Below, piece by piece: positions 7,552 through 16,147 of a stretch of DNA of 64,000 bases. The notes below the pieces were generated by a model. It made no database searches and was not told where the DNA came from. It was given only the letters and a program-made list of their open reading frames with translations. Numbering within the stretch: position 1 is the first letter of the stretch; the number at the start of each line of letters is the position of its first letter. A program made the position numbers and the translations under genes. The stretch comes from VRUE01 sp963728835 (GTDB taxonomy: Bacteria; Actinomycetota; Thermoleophilia; Solirubrobacterales; 70-9), in contig CAVSKZ010000002.1 in the NCBI GenBank assembly GCA_963728835.1, forward strand, positions 248,001-312,000, given 5' to 3'.

Positions 7552-8250
7552 CTAGTTGATCCCGCACTCGGACTTTTCGAGACCCGCCCAGCGGCCGTCG
7601 CGGGGGGAACCGCCCGCTTCGACCGGCTTGGTGCAGTGGGTGCAGCCGATCGAGGGGTAGCCCCGGTCGTGGAGCGGGTTGTACGGGAGGTCGTGCTCAT
7701 GGATGTAGTTCCAGACGTCGCGCTCGGACCAGTCCGCAAGCGGGTTGAGCTTCCAGAGCTCGAAGCGCTTGTCCCAGCCGAACTTGGGGGTCTTGGCGCG
7801 GCTGGCCGAGTCTTCGCGGCGGACGCCAGCGAGCCAGCAGTCTACGGAAGAGAGCGCCCGGCGCATCGGCTCAACCTTGCGCAAGCCGCAGCAGGCGTCG
7901 GGGTCGCGGTTCCAGAGCTCGTCGCCGTGCTTGGCGGCCTGCTCCTCCAGCGTCAGGTTGTTAAAGCGGTCGAACTCGACGCCGAGCGAGGCGGCGAGGC
8001 GGTCGCGCGTCTCGTAGGTCTCGGGGAAGAGCACGTCGGTGTCGAGGTAGAAGAAGCGCGCCTGCGGGTTTACCTTGCTCGCCAGGTGAGCGGTCACCGA
8101 GCTGGTTTTCTGAAACGAGCAGGCGATGTAGTGGCTCTCGCCGAAGGTCTCGAACATCCACTCGATCGCCTGCTCGGCGCTGCGGTCCTCGAGGTCGACG
8201 GCGATCGCCTCCGGGTCGGAGATCTTCGGCGGGTCGGCGACGGGGTTCAT
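7552..8250 (-). CDS. cysH: Phosphoadenylyl/adenylyl-sulfate reductase
   Basis: 232 residues from ATG 8250, which overlaps the sulfite reductase stop by ATGA; a GTG at 8259 is the other option. It has the PAPS-reductase fold motifs (SFQKTSSVTAH, FYLDTDVLFPET), the cysteine pairs CCGLRK and GCTHC that hold a 4Fe-4S cluster in APS reductases, and the C-terminal catalytic cysteine in ECGIN. The cluster cysteines favour APS as substrate. It reduces APS (or PAPS) to sulfite for the next enzyme. Confidence 0.93.
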   Translation of the reverse strand: MNPVADPPKISDPEAIAVDLEDRSAEQAIEWMFETFGESHYIACSFQKTSSVTAHLASKVNPQARFFYLDTDVLFPETYETRDRLAASLGVEFDRFNNLTLEEQAAKHGDELWNRDPDACCGLRKVEPMRRALSSVDCWLAGVRREDSASRAKTPKFGWDKRFELWKLNPLADWSERDVWNYIHEHDLPYNPLHDRGYPSIGCTHCTKPVEAGGSPRDGRWAGLEKSECGIN

Positions 8251-10091
8251 ATCGCGCACTCGCCCTCGCCCCTCTCGACCTTGTAGGGGCTCGACCGGTT
8301 CCAGTCGATGAACTGCTGCATCGTCTCGAGGCTGAACTCGGCCGGCAGGGTCAGGTCCTTGACCTCCTCTTCGAAGCGCGCCGCCCCGGCGCGCTCGGCG
8401 AAGGCGTTGAACTCCTCGGCCTCGCCCGAGCGCTCCGCCTCATACAGGCGAACCCAGCGCTCGACCGCCTCGGGCACCCGCTTCGCCGGCAGGCGCGATT
8501 TCAGCCGCGTGCCGAAGACGACCTCGCCACCCTCGTAGTTGCCGCCGATGTGCGGGATGTAGGCGGGCATCTGGCGCTCCCCCACCTTCAGCGAGGCACC
8601 GTAGAAGCCGATGTTGGCGATGTGGTGCTGGCTGCAGCCGTTGGGGCAACCGCTCATTTTCACGTGGATCTGCCGGGTCAGCCCGTCGCTGACGTCCATC
8701 GCGTCGAGCCGCTCTTTGACCGCGCGGTTCAGCCCCATCGAGCTGGTGATGCCGAGTTTGCAGCTGTCGGTGCCGGGGCAGCTGACCACGTCGGTGATCT
8801 CGCGAGCGCCAGGGGCGCCGAGGCCGAGCGCCTCGAGCCGCTGCCAGACGTCGAAGAGGGCCTCGTCGCGGACCCAGCGAAGGACCAGGTTCTGCTGGAC
8901 GGTGCTGCGCGCGTAGCCGCCGGTGAACTCGCGCATGATCGCGGCCAGGCCGCGGAACTGCTCCGGGCTCAGGTCGCCGCGGGTGATCTTCACCTCGAGC
9001 GCGGAGAAGCCCTCCTGGCGCTGGGCCTGCACGTTGGACTCGCAGAAGCGCTCGAACTCGGAGCGCTCGCCGTTGGGCGAGGCGGGCTCGAGCGGCGGCT
9101 CGGGGGCGTTGGCCTCCTCGTCGTCGTCGAAGCGCAGGCGCTCGACCAGGTCGGCGTCGAATTCCCGTTCGGCGACCCAGTCGCCCTCCAGCTCCTCGTC
9201 GACCAGCTCGCGGAAGGCCTCGATGCCGATCTTGTCGACCAGGACCTTGATCCGGGCGCGGGCGCGGTTGACCCGCAGCCACTCCTGGCGGTCGAAGATC
9301 CGCAGCACGGCCTCGGAGACCTTGAGGTAGTCGCCGTTGTCGGCCTCGACGAACTCGTAGAGCGTCGGCGCGACGCGGGCCATGATCGAGGTGCCGCCGC
9401 CGACCCGGACCTCGAAGCCCTTGACCCCGTCGCGTTCGCGGCTGAGGAAGGCGACGTCGTGGATGCCGGTGATCGCGCGGTCCTCGTCGGAGCCGGTGAA
9501 GGCGGTCTTGATCTTGCGCGGCATCAGCTGCGTCGTCGGGTGGCGGACGAAGTAGCGGACGTAGGCGCCGGCGTAGGGAGTCGGGTCGAAGACCTCGTCG
9601 GGCGCGACGCCCGCCCAGGGGTCGCCGGTGACGTTGCGCACCGTGTTGCCGCAGCCCTCGCGCGAGGAGAGGCCGACGGCTGAGATTTCGCGGATCAGCG
9701 ACTCCATGTCGCGCAGGGGGACGTGGTGGATCTGGATGTTCTGCCGCGTCGTGATGTGGCCCTTCTCGAGCGGGGCCCACTTCTCGACCACGTCGGCGAA
9801 GGCCTCCATCTGCTCGGGGGTGACGCCGCCGAAGGGGAGCTTCACCCGCACCATCTGCACGTCGGGCTGGCGCTGCCCGTAGACGCCCTGTTTGAGGCGG
9901 AAGCCGATGAACTCGTCTTCGGGCATCTTGCCGGCGAGGAACTCCTCGGCTTCGTTGTCGAAGTCGTCGAACTCGCGCTCGATGATCGGGATGACGTTCC
10001 CCGGGACGTTGTCGTAGCGCTCGGGGTTCTCCAGGGTGCCGGTGCGGCCCTTGCCCCGCTGCTCCTTCTGCTGGTCGACTGCTACCTCCAC
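8247..10091 (-). CDS. sir: Ferredoxin-dependent sulfite (or nitrite) reductase
   Basis: 614 residues from GTG 10091. Two nitrite/sulfite reductase half-domains are visible: the N-terminal ferredoxin-like part with TTRQNIQIHHV, and a C-terminal part. The sirohaem/4Fe-4S ligands are SCPGTDSCKLG and SGCPNGCSQHH. The linker at about 320-345 is acidic. Sirohaem enzymes of this size reduce sulfite to sulfide or nitrite to ammonia; the neighbouring cysH, sat and cysC make sulfite the likely substrate. First gene of the cluster; the AT-richer stretch 10092-10139 probably holds the promoter, but I cannot fix -35/-10 boxes. Confidence 0.9.
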   Translation of the reverse strand: MEVAVDQQKEQRGKGRTGTLENPERYDNVPGNVIPIIEREFDDFDNEAEEFLAGKMPEDEFIGFRLKQGVYGQRQPDVQMVRVKLPFGGVTPEQMEAFADVVEKWAPLEKGHITTRQNIQIHHVPLRDMESLIREISAVGLSSREGCGNTVRNVTGDPWAGVAPDEVFDPTPYAGAYVRYFVRHPTTQLMPRKIKTAFTGSDEDRAITGIHDVAFLSRERDGVKGFEVRVGGGTSIMARVAPTLYEFVEADNGDYLKVSEAVLRIFDRQEWLRVNRARARIKVLVDKIGIEAFRELVDEELEGDWVAEREFDADLVERLRFDDDEEANAPEPPLEPASPNGERSEFERFCESNVQAQRQEGFSALEVKITRGDLSPEQFRGLAAIMREFTGGYARSTVQQNLVLRWVRDEALFDVWQRLEALGLGAPGAREITDVVSCPGTDSCKLGITSSMGLNRAVKERLDAMDVSDGLTRQIHVKMSGCPNGCSQHHIANIGFYGASLKVGERQMPAYIPHIGGNYEGGEVVFGTRLKSRLPAKRVPEAVERWVRLYEAERSGEAEEFNAFAERAGAARFEEEVKDLTLPAEFSLETMQQFIDWNRSSPYKVERGEGECAI

Positions 10092-10139
10092 GCTCTGGAA
10101 AATAGCAAAACCTGACAGGGATTAGGGTATTTTCTGCGG

Positions 10140-10526
10140 CTAGCTGGGAGGAAGCCGCTTCCGGGCATGGAGAATCTCGGCCGCCTCGCCCGACTCAGCC
10201 ACCCGCGCCCCCTCGGGCTCGAGCGGCAACCCGGCCTCGGCCCAGCCGACGATCCCCTCGCTCAGCTTCACCGCATCGAACCCCTCGGCCCTCAACGCCT
10301 CGGCAGCCATCGTCGACCGGTTGCCCCCCCGGCAGTAGAGAACGACCGGCCGCTCCCTGTCGAGCTCCCCCGCCCGCCCGGCCAGCTCGGCCAGCGGCAG
10401 ATGCGAAGCCCCCTCGATCCGCCCCGCATCCCACTCATGCCCCGCCCGCACGTCAATCAGCTGCGCTCCGTCGGCAACAAGCTTTTTCGCCTCTTCGCGC
10501 GAAACCTCTCGTGGCTCTGAGCTCAT
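10140..10526 (-). CDS. Rhodanese-domain sulfurtransferase
   Basis: 128 residues with one rhodanese domain: LIDVRAGHEWDAGRIEGASH near 22-41 and the active-site loop CRGGNRS near 65-71, whose cysteine would carry persulfide sulfur. It lies 48 bp before the sulfite reductase gene on the same strand, which suggests a role in handling reduced sulfur. Family A element copy 1 lies directly upstream. Confidence 0.88.
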   Translation of the reverse strand: MSSEPREVSREEAKKLVADGAQLIDVRAGHEWDAGRIEGASHLPLAELAGRAGELDRERPVVLYCRGGNRSTMAAEALRAEGFDAVKLSEGIVGWAEAGLPLEPEGARVAESGEAAEILHARKRLPPS

Positions 10527-10561
10527 GGAGGGGAATCTAGCTAACCGGAGGAGACGTCTCC

Positions 10562-10666
10562 CGGCGCGGTCCCTGCCGGTGGGTGGCGCGGATTTGGGGG
10601 ACCACCCCGAGGAAGCTTTAGCTACCGCAGGGGTGGTGGCACCAAATCCGTGACAGGACCCGCCGG
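10562..10666 (-). repeat. Family A structured element, copy 1
   Basis: Read on the minus strand it starts soon after the dodecin stop. Middle stem CGGATTTGG (10589-10597) with CCAAATCCG (10642-10650); inner stem ACCACCCC (10601-10608) with GGGGTGGT (10630-10637); apical sequence on the minus strand GGTAGCTAAAGCTTCC (10611-10626). The segment GGCGGGTCCTGTC at the 5' side is shared with copies 2 and 3. Confidence 0.92.
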
Positions 10667-10680
10667 CTCGGCGGGTCGGG

Positions 10681-10890
10681 TCAGTCGATCTCGGTCCCTT
10701 CGATCAAGAAGGCGACCCGCACGTGAGCACGGTACTCGTCCAGGTTCTCACCCCGAATCCCAGTCGACACGATGTCGACGGCCCGGATGTTGCGCAGCGT
10801 GCCCTGAGCCTGGGCGAGGGCCTGCTTCGCCGCGTCGTCGGTTGACGTCTTCGAGCTCCCGACCAGCTCGATGATCTTCACGACAGCCAT
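10681..10890 (-). CDS. Dodecin-family flavin-binding protein
   Basis: 69 residues, the normal dodecin size. The sequence has the fold pattern VVKIIELVGSS, an alpha helix (DDAAKQALAQAQ), then two long strands (VRVAFLIEG). Dodecins form hollow dodecamers that store flavin or coenzyme A. ATG 10890 is chosen over upstream starts because AGGAGG lies 7-8 bp before it. It overlaps the end of a small gene upstream by 13 bp. Family A copy 1 follows its stop. Confidence 0.88.
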   Translation of the reverse strand: MAVVKIIELVGSSKTSTDDAAKQALAQAQGTLRNIRAVDIVSTGIRGENLDEYRAHVRVAFLIEGTEID

Positions 10891-11072
10891 CTCACTCCTC
10901 CTTCTGGATCCTCGACGGTGCCCTTCGCGCTGACTCCTTCGAGCAGGGCCGCTCGCTGCCACGGGCTCACGATCTCCTCGTGGCCGGCGGGCGCCGGCGC
11001 CGTCTCGGCGACGAACCGCTCGACCGCCGCCGCGATCGCGGCGGCCTCGTCCTCACTCGGGCTCCCGGCCAT
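10878..11072 (-). CDS. Small conserved-looking protein, possibly acyl-CoA carboxylase epsilon-like
   Basis: 64 residues. A helix (DEAAAIAAAVERFVAETA) is followed by SPWQRAALLEGVSA. This layout is like the small epsilon subunits of actinobacterial acyl-CoA carboxylases, but no carboxylase gene is nearby and the match is only by pattern. It overlaps the dodecin gene start by 13 bp, so the two may be translationally coupled. No clear ribosome-binding site. Could also be an unrelated short protein. Confidence 0.45.
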   Translation of the reverse strand: MAGSPSEDEAAAIAAAVERFVAETAPAPAGHEEIVSPWQRAALLEGVSAKGTVEDPEGGVRWLS

Positions 11073-11151
11073 GCCCGAAGCCTAGACGAGACCCCAATTG
11101 GCACACTTTCACGCGTAATTTGTTACATTACCTTAAGGTGAGTGATGTAAC

Positions 11152-11397
11152 TTGGCCCGCATGAAGCGACTGCAGATATCGATCGAGCCCGAGCTGGACG
11201 CGGCGGTTGAAAGACGCGCCGAGCAAGAAGGGCTCTCGAAGGCGGAGGTGATCAGGCGTTGCGTGCGGGAGGAGATACGACCGTTGCCACCCATAGAGGA
11301 GGACCCGTTCTTCAAGCTGTGCGGGACGGTGTCCAGCGATCCGAACGACACCCGGACGATCGACGAGGTCGTCTACGGCCTGAAGCCGCCCCCCTGA
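11152..11397 (+). CDS. Ribbon-helix-helix antitoxin (VapB-like)
   Basis: 81 residues from TTG 11152; ATG 11161 gives 78. AAGGTGA at 11134-11140 fits the TTG better (11-bp spacing). The N-terminus KRLQISIEPELDAAVERRAEQEGLSKAEVIRRCV is read as one DNA-binding strand and two helices of an RHH/CopG fold (given here in pieces: strand KRLQISIE, helix ELDAAVERRA, helix KAEVIRRCV). The acidic/proline-rich C-terminus would wrap the toxin. The upstream AT-rich stretch 11100-11150 is the likely self-regulated promoter. Confidence 0.8.
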   Translation: MARMKRLQISIEPELDAAVERRAEQEGLSKAEVIRRCVREEIRPLPPIEEDPFFKLCGTVSSDPNDTRTIDEVVYGLKPPP

Positions 11398-11795
11398 TCT
11401 TCGCGGACACCTCATTCCTCATCGCCGCGATGGACGATCGCGACCCTCGCCACGAAATGGCGCTCACGCTGCTGAAACAAGCTGCCAGCCGCCGCATCGT
11501 GGCTACCAATCTGATCCGAGGTGAGACCTGGACCTGGCTTCGCTGCAAGCGGTGGCATCGAAAGGCCGTGGAATTCCTCGACAGCATCGGCGGCGAGGGT
11601 CAGCACGTCCAGGTAGCTCGGGTCCCAGAGGATCTCGAAGGCGAGGCACTCCGCTGGCTGCGCCAGCACGACGAGCGCGAGTACTCCTTCGTCGACGCGA
11701 CCAGCTTCGCCTACATGCGAGCCAAGGGGATAGAGGAGGCGCTCGCCTTCGACGGCGACTTCGCGGCCGCCGGGTTCACCGAACTCCGCCCCTAG
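11394..11795 (+). CDS. PIN-domain ribonuclease toxin (VapC-like)
   Basis: 133 residues if it starts at CTG 11394, which overlaps the antitoxin TGA (CTGA). No ATG, GTG or TTG suits the domain start better, so a CTG start is proposed. PIN acidic residues are visible: D in FADTSFL, E in LIRGETW, D in SFVDATSF and D in FDGDF. PIN toxins cut RNA with bound metal; the RHH protein would block it. Both genes overlap as in other toxin-antitoxin pairs. Confidence 0.78.
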   Translation: MIFADTSFLIAAMDDRDPRHEMALTLLKQAASRRIVATNLIRGETWTWLRCKRWHRKAVEFLDSIGGEGQHVQVARVPEDLEGEALRWLRQHDEREYSFVDATSFAYMRAKGIEEALAFDGDFAAAGFTELRP

Positions 11796-11834
11796 GCGCA
11801 ACACCCGGGTTTCACTAGACCCTCCTAGCGCCGC

Positions 11835-12560
11835 TCAGTTGTCGCGTGCCTCGGCCACCCGCCGGGCCGCGGTCGCGCCCAGGTAGGGGGTCAGCGCAAA
11901 CTCGACCAGCTCGCCCAGCAATCCCTCGAGCTCCTCGGGTCGTCCGATCACGATGCGCTGGTAGACGACCCAGAAGATGCCGCCCACGATCGTCTCCTCC
12001 AGCGTCGGCGGCAGATGCTGGGCCGACTCCCGGGTGCGCCGGCCCAGCCGGAAGAAGGGCGCGACAGCACGCACCGTCCGCTCGTAGCGCTGGGCGGCAG
12101 CCGGCCCGGCGGCGAGCGATTCGACGACGAAGACGCGGGCGAGCGCCGACTCGCTTGCCACGTAGGCGAGGAAGGCGCCGATCCCGGCGCGAACCTGCTC
12201 GGCCCACTCGCGCGGGGCGACCCTGACGGCGTCGGCGACCTGCCTCATCGCTTCCTCGCCGGCCAGGTCGGAGGCGGCGAGGAAGCACTCCTCCTTGTTG
12301 GCGAAGTTGCCGTAGAAGGTGTTCCTGGCGACCCCGGCCCGCTTGACGATGCCGGCCACGGTCACGTCCCGGTACCCATGCGCGACGATCTCCTCGGCCA
12401 GCCCGTTGACGATCCGCGCGCGCTGGTGCTGAGCCACGAACTCGTTCGATAGGCGCTGCCTCGCAGGAGCCGTACCGACCGTGCTCACGGCCGGCGGAGG
12501 ACCACCGTTCGGCAGTGGCAGATGGACCTCGGGCGGAACCGCCGCTTCCTGGGCATCCAT
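11835..12560 (-). CDS. TetR/AcrR-family transcriptional regulator
   Basis: 241 residues from ATG 12560. The TetR helix-turn-helix is at about residues 50-95, with VAGIVKRAGVARNTFYGNFANKEECFLAA as the recognised pattern (key pieces: GVARNTFYGNF and NKEECFLAA). The C-terminal ligand domain is not diagnostic. It is divergent from a second, double TetR gene; the AT-rich gap between them probably carries both promoters. Target and ligand unknown. Confidence 0.85.
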   Translation of the reverse strand: MDAQEAAVPPEVHLPLPNGGPPPAVSTVGTAPARQRLSNEFVAQHQRARIVNGLAEEIVAHGYRDVTVAGIVKRAGVARNTFYGNFANKEECFLAASDLAGEEAMRQVADAVRVAPREWAEQVRAGIGAFLAYVASESALARVFVVESLAAGPAAAQRYERTVRAVAPFFRLGRRTRESAQHLPPTLEETIVGGIFWVVYQRIVIGRPEELEGLLGELVEFALTPYLGATAARRVAEARDN

Positions 12561-12682
12561 GGGAATGACATACAAACACGTTCTTACGCTCAGGTCAACA
12601 TTCCTTGTCCTGTCCTTCGGCGTCAAAGCTCGATATTCGTGACATTATGGCTGTCGAAAGAGAAATTCTGTGACAGACTGGC

Positions 12683-12711
12683 TTGTCTTTACAAAGAATC
12701 ACACGTACTAT
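12683..12711 (+). promoter_or_regulatory. Sigma70-type promoter for the double-TetR gene
   Basis: TTGTCT (12683-12688), a 17-bp spacer and TACTAT (12706-12711). The start codon at 12728 is only about 17 bp after the -10 box, so the leader is very short. The surrounding 12561-12727 is clearly AT-richer than the genes. Confidence 0.5.
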
Positions 12712-12727
12712 TCTTCCCGACAAGATC

Positions 12728-14060
12728 ATGAGGACAGCTGAGAGCGCAAATATCGCCGATCGTGGGCCTACGTTGAAGACCCCGTGGGGTGACGCCGGTG
12801 CGCTGCGTGAGCGGAAGCTGCAACCCGGCCGCAGGCTCCCGGCCGAAGAGGTCGCGCGCAACCAGCGCGAACGCCTCTATGCGGCGATGGTCGCGGTGGT
12901 CGCCGAGAAAGGCTACGAGGCGACGCGCGTCGCCGATCTGCTCGAGCTGTCCGGAGTCTCGCGCAGCGCCTTCTATGACCATTTCAGGGACAAGGAAGAG
13001 TGCCTTCTGGCGGCCCTCGAGGCATTCGTCGGCCCCGCGATCGACTCCATCGTCGGCGACGGCGAGGACCATCCGCCCACGGAGGAGCGCGCTCGCGAGG
13101 CCTTCGAGGCCTTTGTCGGGCTGATCGTCGACCAGGCGGCGGCGGCGCGCATGTGCTTCGTCGAGATCTACGCGGCGGGCACGCGTGCGGTGGAGGAGAT
13201 CGACCGCACGACCGACGCCTTCCAGGGCTTCGTCGCGGCGACGCTCGAACAGGTCCGGGGTGACGAGAAGATGCCGCCCGAGCTGGTGCGGGCGCTGATC
13301 GGCGGGGTGCGCAAGGTCATCCACACCCGGCTGTACCGCGGCGAAGAGGAGGATCTGGTCGAGCTGGTCCCGCAGATGTGGGACTGGGCGCTTGCCTATC
13401 CCCCTCCCCCCGCGCCCCTCCGTCGCCCTCGCAACAAGCCACCCGCCAACGCCGGCCCGGTGCAGGGATATGACCCGGCCGAGCGGATCCTGCGAGCGCT
13501 GGCATCGGTGGTCGCCGAGAAGGGCTATCCGGCGGCGACGATCGGCGACGTCGCCGCCCGGGCCTCGATCTCCCTCTCGACCTTCTACGCCAACTTCGCC
13601 GACAAGGAGGAGGCGATGCTGGCCGCGGTCGACAGCGGCTCGGCGCAGATGCTGGCGACGACGCTGCCGGCCTTTCGCCGTGCGTCGGACTGGCCCCACC
13701 AGGTTCGCGGCGCCTTCGCCGGGATGTTCGCCTTCTGCGCAGCCGAGCCCGAGTACACGAGGCTGGGCGCGGTCGACGTCTACGCGGCCGGCAAAAGGGC
13801 GCTGGAACAGCGCGACCAGGTGATGGAGGGCATGGAGGCGCTGCTCGTGCCCGGCTATCGAGCTCAACCCCGGCGTCAGCCCGATCGCCGCCGAGGCGAT
13901 CGGCGGCGCGATCTACTCGATGATCTACGACCAGGTAAAGCGTTCGGGCGCCGAGAGCATGCAGGAGATCGTCCCGCTCGCCACCTACGTGACCCTCGCT
14001 CCTTTCGTCGGGGCGGGGGAAGCGTGCGCGGTGGCGAACGGCGAAAACCGCGGGCGCTAG
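12728..14060 (+). CDS. Tandem double TetR-domain regulator, frameshifted near its end
   Basis: Two complete TetR units in one chain. The first HTH is near residues 50-95 (VADLLELSGVSRSAFYDHF), the second near 245-290 (IGDVAARASISLSTFYANF), each followed by a ligand-type helical domain. The frame that starts at ATG 12728 runs past 13858 into nonsense; the expected continuation (ELNPGVSPIAAEAIGG, then IYSMIYDQV) is in the +1 frame and stops at 14060. One extra base in ATCGAGCTC (13857-13865) explains the break. It is either a sequence error or a recent mutation that removes about 65 residues. Fused double TetR proteins could bind DNA as single chains. Confidence 0.75.
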
Positions 14061-14068
14061 GTGTGAGA

Positions 14069-14388
14069 GGCACCGGCATCCCTCCAACAGCACGCTGGTT
14101 TCGAGAGCTCCTACCTCGGAGGCGCCACCGGCTCCCCGAAAGCTCCCCATGTCCGGGGGGCCGTTTCGGGCGCCCCCAAGCTCTTTTTTAAAGCTTGGGA
14201 GATTTGGGCACGGCTTCGCAGGGTCGGGCTTATTGGGAGCTGTTGGAGGGAGCCTGGCCGCCCTCCGGGCGAACCTCGCGAAGCGGCCTATGCAATCTGT
14301 CCTGGGGCGCGGCGCAGCCGCGCACGAGGTTCACCCCACGCGCGCAGCGCGTGGGGTGTGGGTTCGAATGGAGGGCGACCAGGCTCCC
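14069..14388 (+). repeat. Family C composite structured element, copy 1
   Basis: This fills the 344-bp gap between the double-TetR and RTX genes. It matches 37001-37318 along its length. First part: GGCACCGGC, CAACAGC (14085-14091), CCGAAA...TTTCGG pairing, and a hairpin CCCAAGCT/AGCTTGGG (14175-14199) with a T-rich loop. Second part: a 19-bp closing stem 14248-14266 with 14370-14388 (one G-T pair), then CGAACC paired with GGTTCG, around three small hairpins. In this copy CCCTCCAACAGC also pairs with GCTGTTGGAGGG at 14239-14250. Confidence 0.88.
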
Positions 14389-14404
14389 GCCCACACGTCC
14401 CCGA

Positions 14405-16111
14405 TCAGGGCTCGTCTGCGATGCCCAGGCCGTCGACCGGCTTGCCGTGTTTCGTGATGCCGCAGAGGGCTGTGCCGGGGTCGAAGGGGTCGATCAGGGC
14501 GCGGCCGGTGGACGCGCCGCGCGCGGGCCTCCCCTTCGTGGCGGGTGCGCCGCGACCGCACTGGATCGAGAAGTCCCGCGTCCCGTCGCGGGCGTCGATC
14601 ACGTCGTCCCCGCCGCCGCCGTAGAAGCGGTCGGCGCCGGGCTGGCCGAGCATGTTGTTGGCGCGGCCGTCGCCGATCAGGACATCCCAGTCGAAGGAAC
14701 CCTCCATGTCCTCGTTGGTGGGCGAGAGGCGGACCCGGTCGCAGCCCGGGATCGCGTCGATCCAGGCTGCATGGGCGGGAAACGAGACGTGGAGGATGCC
14801 CGGGTGCGAGGGCGTCTCGGCGAAGGAGGCGTCGTCGCGGCCGGGGCCGCCGACCAGCGCCCCGCCCGCACAGCCGCCCCCCGCGGCAAGGAGGTCGCCG
14901 TCGGGGCCGCCGTAGAGGAAGGTCGGCCCGGGCCTGCTGCCGATCAGGCCGTCCGCCCCCGCCCCGCCGTAGAGGCGATCGGCGCCGAAGCCGCCCTCGA
15001 TCAGGTCGTCCTCGTCGCCGCCGCGGATCGTGTCGTTGCCGTGGCCGCCGGCGATGCGGACGTTCTGGGCGCCCACGAGGGAGCCCTCGACCGTGAGGCT
15101 GTCGCGTCCGGGCCCGAGGTCGGCCATCAGCCAGCGCGCCGGCCCGGCGACCTGGCAGCTCGCCTGCAGAGCGCTCACCCGTTCGCAACCGGACCCGAGC
15201 GCGAGGCCCTTGGCGGCGGTGACGCCGAAGGTGGAGCTCTCTTCGTCGAAGCCGACGACGAAGCGGTCGCGCCCCGAGCCACCGACGAGCTGGAGGCCCC
15301 CGCCGCCGCCCGTGACCGCGTCGAGCTCGACGTAGGCGGAGGCTTTCGGCCTCGCTTCGCGGCCGCAGGACTCGGTGCGTCCCTTTGCCCCGTTGCAGCG
15401 GTCCGACCCATTGCCGCCGATCAGCTCGTCCTTGCCGCCACCGCCGCGAACGACGTCGTCGCCGGCGCCGCCGGCGATCGCGTTGGCGCGCCTATTGCCG
15501 ACGAGGACGTCGTCGAAGGCCGAGCCCTCGAGGTCCTCGAAGCGGAAAAGGCGATCGTGGCCGTCGCCGCGGGCCTTGTGCCTGCCCAAGTTGACCTTTA
15601 CGCCGCCGCCATCGCGCCCCGCACCGACGTCGGTGGCGAAGGAGGCGACGTCGTCGGTGCCCGGCCCTCCGTCCATGCGGTCGTAGCCGTAGTCGCCGTG
15701 GACGAAGTCGAAGTCTCCGGGCCCGCCGCTGACCGTGTCGATGCCGAGGCTGCCGGCCGCCTCGTCGGAGTCGCCGGTCCCGCCAAGCACCTTGTCGTCG
15801 CCGAGGTCGCCGATCGCCCGGTCTCCGTCCCCGGCGCCGCCGTCGACCTCGTCGTTGCCCCGGCCGCCGTGGACCAGGTCGGCTCCAGGCCCCCCGCAGA
15901 GCAGGTCGTTGCCGAGGCTGCCGTGGATCGAGTCGTCCCCCCCGCCGCCCCAGATCACATCGCGCTCGGGCGTTCCCCGCAGCTCGTCGTTCCCGTCGGT
16001 GCCGACGACGTCCGCCTGCCGCCCATGGCAGCGCGGGTCTTCTTCCTCGGGCGCCGGCGCCGCGGCGATGAACACGACCGCGGCCAGAGCCAATCCAATG
16101 GCTGCCTTCAT
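14405..16111 (-). CDS. Secreted RTX-type calcium-binding repeat protein
   Basis: 568 residues with a signal peptide (residues 1-20, AAVVFIAAAPA). Repeated nonapeptides of the GGxGxDxxx type run through the chain, for example GGGGDDSIHGSLGNDLL, GGRGNDEVDGG, GGHGNDTIRGG and GGFGADRLYGG. These form calcium-filled beta-rolls after export. Non-repeat stretches (about 285-340, 430-470) may be capping domains; cysteines near the ends could form disulfides. No enzymatic domain is recognised, so a structural or adhesive surface role is most likely. It ends 16 bp from the family C element. Confidence 0.85.
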   Translation of the reverse strand: MKAAIGLALAAVVFIAAAPAPEEEDPRCHGRQADVVGTDGNDELRGTPERDVIWGGGGDDSIHGSLGNDLLCGGPGADLVHGGRGNDEVDGGAGDGDRAIGDLGDDKVLGGTGDSDEAAGSLGIDTVSGGPGDFDFVHGDYGYDRMDGGPGTDDVASFATDVGAGRDGGGVKVNLGRHKARGDGHDRLFRFEDLEGSAFDDVLVGNRRANAIAGGAGDDVVRGGGGKDELIGGNGSDRCNGAKGRTESCGREARPKASAYVELDAVTGGGGGLQLVGGSGRDRFVVGFDEESSTFGVTAAKGLALGSGCERVSALQASCQVAGPARWLMADLGPGRDSLTVEGSLVGAQNVRIAGGHGNDTIRGGDEDDLIEGGFGADRLYGGAGADGLIGSRPGPTFLYGGPDGDLLAAGGGCAGGALVGGPGRDDASFAETPSHPGILHVSFPAHAAWIDAIPGCDRVRLSPTNEDMEGSFDWDVLIGDGRANNMLGQPGADRFYGGGGDDVIDARDGTRDFSIQCGRGAPATKGRPARGASTGRALIDPFDPGTALCGITKHGKPVDGLGIADEP

Positions 16112-16147
16112 CGGGCGGCGATGGTAGTCGCCCGCCCGGAGGGCGCT

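Noticed and set aside
10092..10139. A second iron-type operator before the sulfite reductase gene (ATTAGGGTATTTT)
   Set aside because: Only one half of the TTAGGG palindrome is present; the other half is lacking.
14361..14369. GGTTCGAAT in family C taken as part of a tRNA gene
   Set aside because: No acceptor stem of 7 bp, D-arm or anticodon arm of the right size; the closing stem is 18-19 bp and the hairpin spacing is wrong for a tRNA.
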